The notes: generated by a model not told the origin, from the letters alone. Numbered from the stretch's first letter, positions 25,568 through 34,548 are shown. The stretch: 50,579 nt of DNA from an uncultured Pseudomonadota bacterium (GCA_903834835.1 CAILKO010000063.1:1-50579); one strand, 5' to 3'. Translations and numbers: made by a program.

Positions 25568-26740
25568 ATGCTGATCGATTTTTTCCTCAAGCTGAAGAGC
25601 CACAAGCTTCCGGTTTCGGTGAAGGAGTACCTCACCCTGCTCGAAGCGCTGAAACAGGGGGTGATCGGCCAGTCGATCGACGACTTTTACTACCTGTCGC
25701 GCGCCGCGCTCGTAAAGGATGAAGCGAACTTCGACAAATTTGACCGCGCCTTCGCAGAATTCTGGGACGGTGTGGAGACGATTCCAGGCATCGATGCCCA
25801 GATTCCGCTCGAGTGGCTGCTGAAACAGGCCGAACTCAGCCTCACCGAGGAAGAGAAGGCAAAAATCGAAGCGCTCGGCGGCTGGGACAAGCTGATGGAA
25901 ACGCTGCGTCAGCGACTTGAGAAGCAGAAGGCGCGCCACCAGGGCGGCAACAAATGGATCGGCACTGCGGGCACATCGCCATTCGGCGCACACGGCTACA
26001 ACCCGGAGGGCGTACGCATCGGACAGAACAAGTCGCGCCACCGCAGCGCAGTCAAGGTCTGGGATCAGCGCGAATACCGCAATCTGGATGACTCCGTCGA
26101 GCTCGGCACGCGGAACATCAAGGTCGCTCTGCGGCGCCTGCGGCGTTTTGCCCGCCAGGGCGCGCCGGACGAATTCGACCTCGACACGACGATCAGTTCG
26201 ACGGCGCGCAAGGCCTACCTGGACATCCACATGCGGCCGGAACGGCGCAACACGGTCAAGGTGCTGCTGCTCCTGGATATCGGCGGCACCATGGACGACC
26301 ACATCAGCCTGTGCGAAGAACTCTTTTCCGCTGCCAAGACGGAGTTCAAGCACCTGGAACATTTCTATTTCCACAACTGCCTGTACGACTATGTATGGAA
26401 AGACAATCGCCGCCGCCACACGGAACGCACCCGAACCTGGGATCTGCTCCACAAGTACGGCCATGACTACAAGGTGATCTTCGTCGGCGACGCGACGATG
26501 AGCCCCTACGAGATCCTTCAGCCGGGCGGGTCGGTCGAATACTCAAACGACGAGCCCGGTGCGGTGTGGATCAAGCGCTTCACGGATATCTACTCGAAGT
26601 GCGTCTGGCTGAATCCCGAGCCGGAAGATATCTGGGGTTACAGGCAATCGGTAAATATCATGCGCGAACTGATGGGCGGCCGCATGTATCCGACGACGCT
26701 TTCCGGCCTCGAACGAGCGATGCGCGCACTCGCACGCTAG
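25568..26740 (+). CDS. CoxE-like VWA-domain protein
   Basis: This partner of the MoxR ATPase has 390 residues. The N-terminal half begins LIDFFLKLKSHKLPVSVKEYL and the VWA domain starts near 225. The metal site motif is D237-I-G239-G240-T241-M-D243 instead of the canonical DxSxS, so the first Ser is Gly; this D-x-G-G-(S/T) form appears to be usual for this subfamily. FVGDATMSPYEI carries the later Asp/Thr. The middle segment (about 110-180) is Lys/Arg-rich with a GGxxWIGTAGTSPFG loop. I start at the ATG of 25568 (GTGAGGG upstream) because upstream residues overlap the moxR gene and lack family character. It should bind and present a client to the MoxR ring. Confidence 0.88.
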   Translation: MLIDFFLKLKSHKLPVSVKEYLTLLEALKQGVIGQSIDDFYYLSRAALVKDEANFDKFDRAFAEFWDGVETIPGIDAQIPLEWLLKQAELSLTEEEKAKIEALGGWDKLMETLRQRLEKQKARHQGGNKWIGTAGTSPFGAHGYNPEGVRIGQNKSRHRSAVKVWDQREYRNLDDSVELGTRNIKVALRRLRRFARQGAPDEFDLDTTISSTARKAYLDIHMRPERRNTVKVLLLLDIGGTMDDHISLCEELFSAAKTEFKHLEHFYFHNCLYDYVWKDNRRRHTERTRTWDLLHKYGHDYKVIFVGDATMSPYEILQPGGSVEYSNDEPGAVWIKRFTDIYSKCVWLNPEPEDIWGYRQSVNIMRELMGGRMYPTTLSGLERAMRALAR

Positions 26741-26761
26741 GGTCGCGCAATCGCTGCGCTG

Positions 26762-29700
26762 TCAGGACGCAGCCCGAGCCATTCCGACCCCGATTCGCTC
26801 GAATCGCTCTGCCTCGAGCGCCTCACTGTAGTAGTGGCCCTGCCAATCGCGGCAGCCCAGTGCGAGCAGGCGCGCAAGCTGATCGCGGGTTTCCACGCCC
26901 TCGGCAACGACCTCCAGATCGAGGCTGTCTGCGAGCGCCACGATTCCACGCACGATCTTGCCGTCAGCCGGATTGCGGTCGAGGTCCTGTACGAAAGAAC
27001 GATCGATCTTGAGCTTCTGCACGGGCAGACGGCTCAGATGGGCCAAGCTCGAGTATCCGGCACCGAAATCATCGATCGACACGCGCACCCCGAGGGTGCC
27101 CACGCGCTGCAGGGTTTCCGTACTGGCGGGCAACTGGGCCAGCAACGCCCGTTCGGTGACCTCGAGTTCCAGCACGCCTGCGGGCACGCCGTGCGCGGAC
27201 ATCGCCTCCCTCAGATGCTCGACATAGGCATCACCTCGCGCCAGTTCATTGGCGGACACGTTGACCGAGTACGTCCGACCGGAGGGCACGCGCTCCCATG
27301 CGCCTATCCGCGCAAGGGCCCGCTCCAGCGTCCATTCGCCCAACTGGCGAATCAACCCGCTGTCCTCCGCCGCCGGTATGAATATATCGGGAGGCACCGA
27401 ACCGCGCACTGGATGCGTCCAGCGCAACAGAGCCTCAGCCCCTACGAGCAAGTGATCACCGCCGGCACCGCGACTCCGCAGCACCGGCTGCCAGCGGAGA
27501 TCCAGCTCGTCTCGCTGGATGGCGCGCTGGAGATCCCCTTCCATCGTCAACCTGTCTCCGGCGCGTTCGTTCAGATCTACGCTGTAACGTATATACCCGC
27601 CCCGCCCGTGATCCTTGGCTCGGGTCATCGCCGCCTCAGCGCAGCGCAGCAACGCCTGCGCATCCCTGCCATGGCTCGGGTAGAGGCTGATGCCGACCGA
27701 CATGGTCGTGCTCAGGGAATGCTCACCCACACGGAACGGCTGAACGAACACGCCCAGCAACCGGCTCGCAAGCGCGTCTGCATCCTCGGGTGCGCGTATT
27801 CCCTCCCACAGGACCGCAAACTCGTTGCCCGCAAGCCTTGCAAGCGCCTCTGGACGGCCGAGCACGCGCGACAACCGCTCTGCTACCGCGCGCAGCAGCG
27901 AATCTCCGGCCGCGTGACCCAGTGTGTCGTTGACGAGTTTGAAGCGGTCGATGTCGAGGACGAGCACGGCAAATCGACCACGGCGCCGCGCTGCCGTCAG
28001 CGCTGCGTGGCCGACACGGTCCGTGAACAGAGCACGGTTGGGGAGACCCGTGAGCGCATCCCGCGTCGCTAGGTGCTGAACACGTTCCTCCGCAAGTTTG
28101 TGCGCAGTAATGTCCGCGCCGGTGCCACGGTAGCCGACCAGGACGCCCGAAGCATCTCGGACAGGAAGCCCGGAAAGCGACTGCCAGATCACCCTCCCCG
28201 CCTTGGTCATGGTGCGCAGCTGGAAGTTGCGGAATGCGCTCATGCGAGCGGCCTCGCTGCGCAGAAACTCCGCTGCGTTGCGTGACTCGCCGAGCGGTGC
28301 AAGATCCGCCAGGGTACGGCCAAGCAGCTCGCCCGGCGCATAGCCAAGAACGGTTTCCACACGTGACGACAGGAAGCTGAGTTGAAGCGCCGCATTCGTT
28401 TCCCAGACATACTCGCCGGAGGCCTCGACGATGTCGCGGAACCGCTGCGCGCGCTCCGCGAGCTCTGCTCGCGCCCGTCGCAGCTCGCCTGCATCGCGGA
28501 GCACGACCTGAACGAGGAGGCGTCCGCCTTCCAGATAGGACACTGCCGCAGCTTCGAGCGTCACAGGCTCGCCATCGAGCGCTTTCAGGGCGCGTTCCTG
28601 AAACGCCGCGTATCCGGGGCCGCTTTTCAGATAGCTCAATCGCTCCAGCAGCGCCGGATCCTTCTTGTCGGGGAACAGACGTTCCGCGCGCAGGCCGATC
28701 AGTGCCCTCGGCTGGCGCGCGCGGAGAATGCGCGCCGCCGCCGGATTTGCATATTCGATCACGTCGCCCGAAGTGACGAGTATCCCGTCCGGAGAGACCT
28801 CGGCGAGCGAGCGATAACGCTGCTCGGTTTCCCTGAGCGCGCGCTCGGCGAGCTTGCGTGCGTCGATATCCATCGCCATACCCGTGACCCGCGTCGCCCG
28901 ACCGGGCGCATCGCGCTCGGTCACACGGCCGGCTGACATCACCCAGCGCCAGCGTCCGTCAGTCTGTCGCAATCGGTACTCGACGCTGAACCCCGCAGCC
29001 TTGCCCTTCAATGCGTCGACATAGGCATTGCGCACTATCGGGACGTCCGCGCGATGGATGATCGCCGCGAGTTCAGTCAGATGCTGGGTGTCCCCTCCCG
29101 GTTCGTGCTGACCGATGAGCGATCCCCAGCCGTCCCCCATGTAAGCCACGCCTTTGCGAATGTCTATATCGCCCACAACCATGCCGCCACCGGCGACCGC
29201 GAGGTCCAGGCGTTCCTTCGCTTTGGCCAGTGCTCGCTCCGCGCTACGCTGAAGCGTCACATCGCGCGCTATCCCGCGATAACCCGAAACGCGCCCGTCC
29301 ACACCCGATTTCGGCTCGCCCGAGATCGTGTGAATGACGCTCCCGCGATTCGGAACGATTGATTCAAGTTCGAGGTCTTTGAACGGCACGGCTGCGCGCA
29401 GGCATCGCAGGCATTCATCAAGCGAGGCCTGTTCGAAGCTCACACCGGGCATTTCCCGGAAACGCAGGCCATAGACCGTACGCTCGCCGAGCAGAGAGAA
29501 CACCTGGGCACCACCACTTATCCAGCTGACCCTGTGCTCTGCATCCGTCTCCCAGAACCAGTCGGCCGAGAGCCGGGTGAGATTTCGAAAGCGTTCCTCG
29601 CTGGCGCGCAGGCTGCGCTGCTCCGTTTCAGCAGCGCGCAACACCGGCCTTGCAAGCAGCAGCAGAACTCCGCCTGCGTAGGCGGCCGACATCCCCAAAT

Positions 29701-29869
29701 GAACGGCCGATGCGACGTTCGGCCGGAGAAAATTGTGCCCAATGGCATCAAGAATAACCAGAACCACAGCGCCCATCACGACGAACGGCAAGGCAGCCAG
29801 GGTAACGGGATGCTCGGCCAGACGAACCGCAGAATCCCGCAGGTCCCGCAGGTCCCGCAGGCGAATCAT
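26762..29869 (-). CDS. Membrane PAS-GGDEF-EAL protein with degenerate GGDEF site
   Basis: This is a c-di-GMP signalling protein of 1035 residues at the inner membrane. It has two membrane segments (about 22-42 and 53-74), then roughly four PAS domains (about 90-200, 215-335, 350-455, 465-590). A GGDEF domain follows (about 600-760), with an EAL domain to the end. The GGDEF motif reads AGNEF (680-684), so cyclase activity is doubtful. The EAL domain keeps EALLRW (E812), DDFGAGYSS (about 932) and AEGVET, so phosphodiesterase activity is likely. A nine-base unit repeats three times at the very start (LRD repeats, 29835-29861). The ATG at 29869 overlaps the stop of the PilB-type ATPase gene, so the two are co-translated. 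It probably reads a signal through the PAS domains and lowers c-di-GMP. Confidence 0.92.
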   Translation of the reverse strand: MIRLRDLRDLRDSAVRLAEHPVTLAALPFVVMGAVVLVILDAIGHNFLRPNVASAVHLGMSAAYAGGVLLLLARPVLRAAETEQRSLRASEERFRNLTRLSADWFWETDAEHRVSWISGGAQVFSLLGERTVYGLRFREMPGVSFEQASLDECLRCLRAAVPFKDLELESIVPNRGSVIHTISGEPKSGVDGRVSGYRGIARDVTLQRSAERALAKAKERLDLAVAGGGMVVGDIDIRKGVAYMGDGWGSLIGQHEPGGDTQHLTELAAIIHRADVPIVRNAYVDALKGKAAGFSVEYRLRQTDGRWRWVMSAGRVTERDAPGRATRVTGMAMDIDARKLAERALRETEQRYRSLAEVSPDGILVTSGDVIEYANPAAARILRARQPRALIGLRAERLFPDKKDPALLERLSYLKSGPGYAAFQERALKALDGEPVTLEAAAVSYLEGGRLLVQVVLRDAGELRRARAELAERAQRFRDIVEASGEYVWETNAALQLSFLSSRVETVLGYAPGELLGRTLADLAPLGESRNAAEFLRSEAARMSAFRNFQLRTMTKAGRVIWQSLSGLPVRDASGVLVGYRGTGADITAHKLAEERVQHLATRDALTGLPNRALFTDRVGHAALTAARRRGRFAVLVLDIDRFKLVNDTLGHAAGDSLLRAVAERLSRVLGRPEALARLAGNEFAVLWEGIRAPEDADALASRLLGVFVQPFRVGEHSLSTTMSVGISLYPSHGRDAQALLRCAEAAMTRAKDHGRGGYIRYSVDLNERAGDRLTMEGDLQRAIQRDELDLRWQPVLRSRGAGGDHLLVGAEALLRWTHPVRGSVPPDIFIPAAEDSGLIRQLGEWTLERALARIGAWERVPSGRTYSVNVSANELARGDAYVEHLREAMSAHGVPAGVLELEVTERALLAQLPASTETLQRVGTLGVRVSIDDFGAGYSSLAHLSRLPVQKLKIDRSFVQDLDRNPADGKIVRGIVALADSLDLEVVAEGVETRDQLARLLALGCRDWQGHYYSEALEAERFERIGVGMARAAS
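29835..29861. repeat. Three tandem 9-bp repeats in the start of the PAS-GGDEF-EAL gene
   Basis: TCCCGCAGG is repeated perfectly three times and encodes LRD-type repeats at residues 4-12. The unit is a multiple of three, so copy number could change without a frameshift. Confidence 0.9.
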
Positions 29870-31671
29870 CTGGCGGCAGTGCCGTCGTGCGAGGGAGGTG
29901 CAACCTTGATCACCTCATCGATCGTCGTCAGCCCTGCCGCAACCTTCATGGCGCCGCTGATCCTGAGCGGTTTCATTCCTTCCTTGAAGGCACGATCCCG
30001 GATCACACTTACATCACTCGAACCGGATATCAGGTCCTTGATCGTGCTCGTGCAGAGCAGCGTTTCATAGACACCGATCCGTCCAAGGTAGCCCGTCTTG
30101 CGGCACTCCAGGCAACCGACCGCCTTGTATGTTGCGGCTGGCGGCTTTGCCTTCCAGGGTGCGACGAGAGCATCCCACGCCGCCTTGTCCTCTGCTCGAT
30201 GAAACTCGGTACGCTCCTTGCACTTGGGACAAAGCGTCCGCACGAGGCGCTGCGCCATGACGCCGTTCAGCGTTGCGCTGAGGAGATAGGGTGGCACCCC
30301 GAGTTCGATGAGACGTGTGACAGCACTCGGTGCATCGTTCGTGTGGAGCGTCGAGAGCACGAGATGCCCCGTAAGCGCCGCCTGAACAGCCATCTCGGCA
30401 GTTTCCAGATCGCGGATCTCGCCAACCATCATGATGTCTGGATCCTGGCGCATGAGCGCCCTGAGCCCCTCGGCGAACCCGAGTTCGATCGCCGGCTGGA
30501 CCTGCATCTGGTTGAACAGCGGCTCGATCATTTCGATCGGATCTTCGACCGTGCAAACATTCACTTCGGGCGTCGCGAGCTGCTTCAGTGTGGAATAGAG
30601 CGTCGTGGTCTTCCCCGAGCCCGTCGGCCCGGTTACCAGGACAATTCCATTCGGACGCCCGCTCATGTCGTTCCAGCGCGCGAGGTCGTCGTCACCGAAG
30701 CCGAGCTCGGAAAAATCCCGGACAAGCACCTCCGGGTCAAATATCCGCATCACGACTTTCTCGCCGAATGCGGTGGGAAGTGTCGAAAGCCGGAGCTCGA
30801 TCTCCTTGCCGTCCAGCGTGCGCGTCTTCACGCGACCGTCCTGCGGCCGCCGTTTCTCGACGATATCCATGCGTCCGACGATCTTGATTCGACTGGTCAT
30901 CGCACTCATGACGGCCGCAGGTATCTGGTAGACCTGATGGAGCACCCCGTCTATACGAAATCGCACGATTCCGATATCGCGCCGCGGTTCCAGGTGTATG
31001 TCACTGGCGCGCTGCTCGAATGCGTATTGCCACAGCCAGTCGACAACACGCACGATGTGCGCGTCATTCGCATCGAGCGGCTTGTTCGTGGCGCCTAGCT
31101 CCACGAGCTGCTCGAAGTTGGTCAGGCTCGAACTCTGTGCCCCGTTCCGAGAGGCGCCCTTGATCGACTTCGCAAGGTTGTAGAACTCGACCTGATAGCG
31201 GTCAATGTCCTCGGGATTCGCGATGACGCGCCGGATCTCCCTCTTGAGGACACCAACCAGCTCCCGCTCCCAGTCTCTAGCGAAAGGTTCGGCAGTCGCG
31301 ATCACCGCTTCCTTGTCGGTTACTTCGACCGGAAGAATGCGGAACCGGGTCGCGTATGCACTGGACATGACATCGGTCACCGCGGTGAAATCTATTTTCA
31401 GCGGGTCGATATGCAGGTAGGGCATCGACACCCGTCTGGCCATCCACTCCGTTAGCTGATCCAGACTGATCAGACTCTGCGGGGCGCGAAGGGATCGCCA
31501 TTTCTGCTGCGCCACGATACTCAGCGGATGATGGGTTCCGCGGTAATAACGCCGTTCCTTCTGCAACTGGTCGGCAGCCACCTGATCAATCCAGCCGTCC
31601 TCCACCAGCCATCCGACAACTTCGGAAATAGTAAGGCGATGCTCTGCGACCTGGGAAGGCGTTGAAGCCAT
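29866..31671 (-). CDS. GspE/PulE/PilB-family secretion or pilus ATPase
   Basis: This hexameric traffic ATPase has 601 residues. An N-terminal T2SSE_N-like domain (about 10-130) has a WLVEDGWIDQVAADQLQ helix like the MshEN domains that can bind c-di-GMP. The catalytic domain shows Walker A GPTGSGKT (348-355), the Asp box TVEDPIE, Walker B region DPDIMMVGEIRD, and a His box LSTLHTNDA. The zinc-binding tetra-Cys is C481-x2-C484 and C520-x2-C523. No pilin, GspF or GspD genes are near, so it is an orphan ATPase. It is co-translated with the c-di-GMP protein downstream. I start at the ATG of 31671; a GTG at 31704 with an AGAGAGG site is a real alternative. Confidence 0.9.
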   Translation of the reverse strand: MASTPSQVAEHRLTISEVVGWLVEDGWIDQVAADQLQKERRYYRGTHHPLSIVAQQKWRSLRAPQSLISLDQLTEWMARRVSMPYLHIDPLKIDFTAVTDVMSSAYATRFRILPVEVTDKEAVIATAEPFARDWERELVGVLKREIRRVIANPEDIDRYQVEFYNLAKSIKGASRNGAQSSSLTNFEQLVELGATNKPLDANDAHIVRVVDWLWQYAFEQRASDIHLEPRRDIGIVRFRIDGVLHQVYQIPAAVMSAMTSRIKIVGRMDIVEKRRPQDGRVKTRTLDGKEIELRLSTLPTAFGEKVVMRIFDPEVLVRDFSELGFGDDDLARWNDMSGRPNGIVLVTGPTGSGKTTTLYSTLKQLATPEVNVCTVEDPIEMIEPLFNQMQVQPAIELGFAEGLRALMRQDPDIMMVGEIRDLETAEMAVQAALTGHLVLSTLHTNDAPSAVTRLIELGVPPYLLSATLNGVMAQRLVRTLCPKCKERTEFHRAEDKAAWDALVAPWKAKPPAATYKAVGCLECRKTGYLGRIGVYETLLCTSTIKDLISGSSDVSVIRDRAFKEGMKPLRISGAMKVAAGLTTIDEVIKVAPPSHDGTAAR

Positions 31672-31864
31672 ATCGGACTGTTGCGGCAACCCCCGCCTGC
31701 CCACGGAACGGTCGCCTCTCTGAGTATGTCGATGGCGGTGATTATGCTGGACGGGCGGTGTCTATACAATGAAACGCTTGGCGGGGCCGGGCCCCCGAAT
31801 CAGGTACCGGACGCGACGCGTTCCCGACATGCCTCCGAAACACCCCATGCACAATCCGGAACCC

Positions 31865-33193
31865 ATGACTGCGTCCAACCGTAGAAGTCCTCTCGCCGAG
31901 AACGTTCAGCTGCGCGAAGTCTGGGCATGGAGCATGTACGACTTCGCCAACTCGGGGTACACGACCGTCGTCATTACCGCCGTGTTCAGCGCCTATTTCG
32001 TCGGCGGCGTAGCGGGTGGCGCGCCCTGGGCGACCTTTGCGTGGACGGCAGCGTTGTCGCTCTCCTACCTGGCGGTCGTGCTCACTGCGCCACTGATCGG
32101 CGCGTGGGCCGATGCACACGCTGCCAAGAAGCGACTGCTCCTCATCGCAACCGCAGGCTGCGTCCTGTTTACCGCCCTGCTCTGGTTTGCCGCGCCGGGA
32201 AGCGTGCTGACCGCGCTGGTTCTGGTTGCCCTGTCGAACTACTTCTTCGGTGTCGGCGAGAATCTCATCGCCGCCTTCCTGCCGGAGCTTGCGGATTCAG
32301 GGGCGATGGGACGCGTGTCCGGCTGGGGCTGGAGCTTCGGCTATGTAGGCGGGTTGGTCTCTCTCGGGATCTGCCTCGCCTACATCAACGCGATGCAACA
32401 CGCTGGCGTGGGTGCGGGTCAGTTCGTGCCTGTGACGATGCTGATCACTGCCGGACTCTACGCCCTAGCGGCGACACCGACCTTCCTTTTCCTTCGCGAA
32501 CGCGCCCAGCCCCAGGCTGGCAGCGCACGCCTTTCCGACGCCTGGTCTCGGGTACTGGTGACCCTCAGGCAATCCGGGCATTTCTCGGACCTGCGCAATT
32601 TCCTCCTCTGTACCGTGTTCTACCAGGCCGGTATCGCCGCAGTGATCGCACTCGCCGCGATTTACGCGCAGGAGGCGATGCGCTTCACAACCCAGCAGAC
32701 GATCATGCTGATCCTCGTCGTCAACCTCACCGCTGCAGCCGGCGCGTTCTCGTTCGGCTACGTGCAGGACCGCATTGGCCATCTGCGCGCAGTCGCCCTC
32801 ACGCTCGTCGGATGGATCGCGATGGTACTGATTGCCGGAACCGCCGAATCATCCGGCGCATTCTGGATCGCGGCCAACCTCGCGGGTCTTTGCATGGGTT
32901 CATCCCAGGCGGCAGGACGTGCGATCGTCGGCTACCTCGCCCCGCGCGACCGGCTTGCCGAATTTTTTGGACTATGGGGTCTCGCGGTGAAGACCGCCTT
33001 CATGCTCGGCCCCCTCACCTACGGCACGGTCACGCTCGTGTTCGAGGGCAACCACAGGCTGGCGATCTTTGCCGTGGGAAGCTACTTCCTGGTCGGACTG
33101 GCACTGCTCGCACGGGTCGACATGGCACGCGGCCGGCGTGCCGCCCTGACGAGCGGCGCCCCGGAATCGGGTGCAGGTTCGGGGAATCTGTAA
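31865..33193 (+). CDS. MFS transporter, UMF1/Atg22-like family
   Basis: This inner-membrane transporter has about 442 residues and about twelve membrane segments. The first helix begins at EVWAWSMYDFANSGYTTVV, the signature of UMF1-type major facilitators (YDxANSxY). A cytoplasmic loop with a GAWADAHAAKKRLL motif corresponds to MFS motif A between helices 2 and 3, and a central hydrophilic loop (about 205-240) separates the halves. The start is uncertain: ATGs at 31829, 31847 and 31865 are all in frame with weak ribosome sites; I took the last because conservation begins there. The substrate is unknown. It ends 40 bp before the long palindrome at 33233. Confidence 0.88.
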   Translation: MTASNRRSPLAENVQLREVWAWSMYDFANSGYTTVVITAVFSAYFVGGVAGGAPWATFAWTAALSLSYLAVVLTAPLIGAWADAHAAKKRLLLIATAGCVLFTALLWFAAPGSVLTALVLVALSNYFFGVGENLIAAFLPELADSGAMGRVSGWGWSFGYVGGLVSLGICLAYINAMQHAGVGAGQFVPVTMLITAGLYALAATPTFLFLRERAQPQAGSARLSDAWSRVLVTLRQSGHFSDLRNFLLCTVFYQAGIAAVIALAAIYAQEAMRFTTQQTIMLILVVNLTAAAGAFSFGYVQDRIGHLRAVALTLVGWIAMVLIAGTAESSGAFWIAANLAGLCMGSSQAAGRAIVGYLAPRDRLAEFFGLWGLAVKTAFMLGPLTYGTVTLVFEGNHRLAIFAVGSYFLVGLALLARVDMARGRRAALTSGAPESGAGSGNL

Positions 33194-33232
33194 CCGGAAT
33201 TGCTCTGACTCAGCTCGAAGGGCGTCCCGTGA

Positions 33233-33282
33233 CTTCGCAAGGATAGATAGTAACTAAAATGTTACTATCTATCCTTGCGAAG
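33233..33282. repeat. Palindrome copy 2: TAGTAAC-N6-GTTACTA core with 22-bp perfect arms
   Basis: The arms at 33233-33254 and 33261-33282 are exact inverted copies around the spacer TAAAAT. An additional six-base complement (AGGGCG at 33219-33224 with CGCCCT at 33283-33288) could lengthen the stem with a bulge. It lies between the convergent ends of the MFS gene (33193) and the PCuAC gene (33321). There is no T tract. Confidence 0.95.
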
Positions 33283-33320
33283 CGCCCTGCGCGGCCCCGT
33301 GGTCCAGCGCGCCGCTCCGG

Positions 33321-33860
33321 TCAGTGTCCGTGCGCCGGATGTTCCGCGTGGGGCGTCGCGCCCGAGGCGGCGCCCGCCACGCGGGCACTTACCGCCACGT
33401 TCACGGGTTTGCCGCTCGCATCCTCCACCTGCAGAACGATAGGCACCATTTCGCCGGCCTTGAGCTGGCGCTTCAGATCGAGCAGCATGAGGTGGTAGCC
33501 ACCCGGCTTCAGCTGGACCGGACGGCCCGCCGGAAGCGCAATGGCAAGCACCGGACGCATCCGGGCAATGTCGTTCTGAAACCGAGTCTCGTGAATCTCG
33601 GCTGCTGCTGCGACCTGAGAACTCGCACCGACGAGGCGCGCCGCGTTCCGGGACGTGATCGTCATGTAGGCACCGGATGTCTTCTGGGCCGGAACGCTCG
33701 CGCGAACCCAGGCGTCATTCACCGTCACCTGTGCTGAAGCCGTGGATGCAGCGAGCAGAAGTCCCAAGGCAGCGCCCGGCACGCGCCCCCGGACGGCGCG
33801 CGACCGAATGGGCGCGTCCATCCCGACTGATTCTTGCTTCACCGTCTCGATGCCTGCCAT
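33321..33860 (-). CDS. Periplasmic copper chaperone PCuAC
   Basis: This exported Cu(I) carrier delivers copper to the CuA or CuB site of cytochrome oxidase in the periplasm. The signal peptide ends near residue 43 (STASAQ). The copper motif is exact: H90-x10-M101-x21-H123-x-M125, the H-M-x-H-x-M site of the PCuAC/DUF461 family. A His-rich tail (HAEHPAHGH) gives a second likely metal-binding site. The longest frame gives 179 residues from the ATG at 33860; an internal ATG at 33821 would give a normal 30-residue signal peptide and is possible. No Sco or oxidase genes are in the window. Confidence 0.93.
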   Translation of the reverse strand: MAGIETVKQESVGMDAPIRSRAVRGRVPGAALGLLLAASTASAQVTVNDAWVRASVPAQKTSGAYMTITSRNAARLVGASSQVAAAAEIHETRFQNDIARMRPVLAIALPAGRPVQLKPGGYHLMLLDLKRQLKAGEMVPIVLQVEDASGKPVNVAVSARVAGAASGATPHAEHPAHGH

Positions 33861-34032
33861 GCCGTTTCTCTTTCACGATGTGCTCACACCCGCCGTGCGC
33901 GGCATGATATCCGATGGTCCCGAAGTCACGGCGCAAAGCCTGCGCCGAGAACAGGGATTTTCCGCGCAGCCTTGCGCTATGATCCGGGCCTCCTGTCAAC
34001 TTCCATCACACCCTCCGGGCAAAGGAATTCTC

Positions 34033-34539
34033 ATGGCAATCAAGATTGGCGACGCGATTCCAAACGGCGAACTCAAGGAAACGACCGAATTCGACTCGGC
34101 CTCCGGCTGCCCTCTGGGCCCGAAGCCTGTATCGATAGCGGAAGCAACCCAGGGCAAGCGCGTGGTGGTGTTCGCGGTACCTGGCGCCTTCACCCCGACC
34201 TGCTCGATGAAGCACCTGCCGGGTTACCTCGACAGCTACGACCAGTTCAAGGCAAAGAAGGTCGATGAAATCTGGTGCGTCGCGACCAACGACGCATTCG
34301 TGATGGCGGCGTGGGGACGCGACCAGAAATCGCTCGGGAAGATCCGCATGCTTGCCGATCCCGGTGCATGGACTCAGGCGCTGGGCCTGGAACTCGATCT
34401 TGCCGCGATCGGCCTGGGCAAGCGCTCGCAGCGCTACTCGATGCTCCTCGAGAACGGCGTCGTGAAGCAGCTGAACGTGGAGCAAGGCGGGAAGTTCGAG
34501 GTTTCCGACGCGGGCACGATGCTGAAACAGCTGGGCTGA
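34033..34539 (+). CDS. Peroxiredoxin, Prx5/AhpE-like 1-Cys type
   Basis: This thiol peroxidase has 168 residues and reduces hydrogen peroxide and organic hydroperoxides. The active loop is PGAFTPTCS with the peroxidatic C57; Thr and Pro of the Prx site precede it. The ATNDAFVMAAWG block is typical of the Prx5 group, and FEVSDAGTMLKQL ends the protein. A second Cys at 26 (ASGCPLG) is present but is not in a known resolving position. The ribosome site AAAGGAA precedes the ATG at 34033. A ten-pair hairpin follows the stop. The gene stands alone, divergent from the copper chaperone, and the pair may share metal and redox stress functions. Confidence 0.93.
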   Translation: MAIKIGDAIPNGELKETTEFDSASGCPLGPKPVSIAEATQGKRVVVFAVPGAFTPTCSMKHLPGYLDSYDQFKAKKVDEIWCVATNDAFVMAAWGRDQKSLGKIRMLADPGAWTQALGLELDLAAIGLGKRSQRYSMLLENGVVKQLNVEQGGKFEVSDAGTMLKQLG

Positions 34540-34548
34540 TACGCGCGA

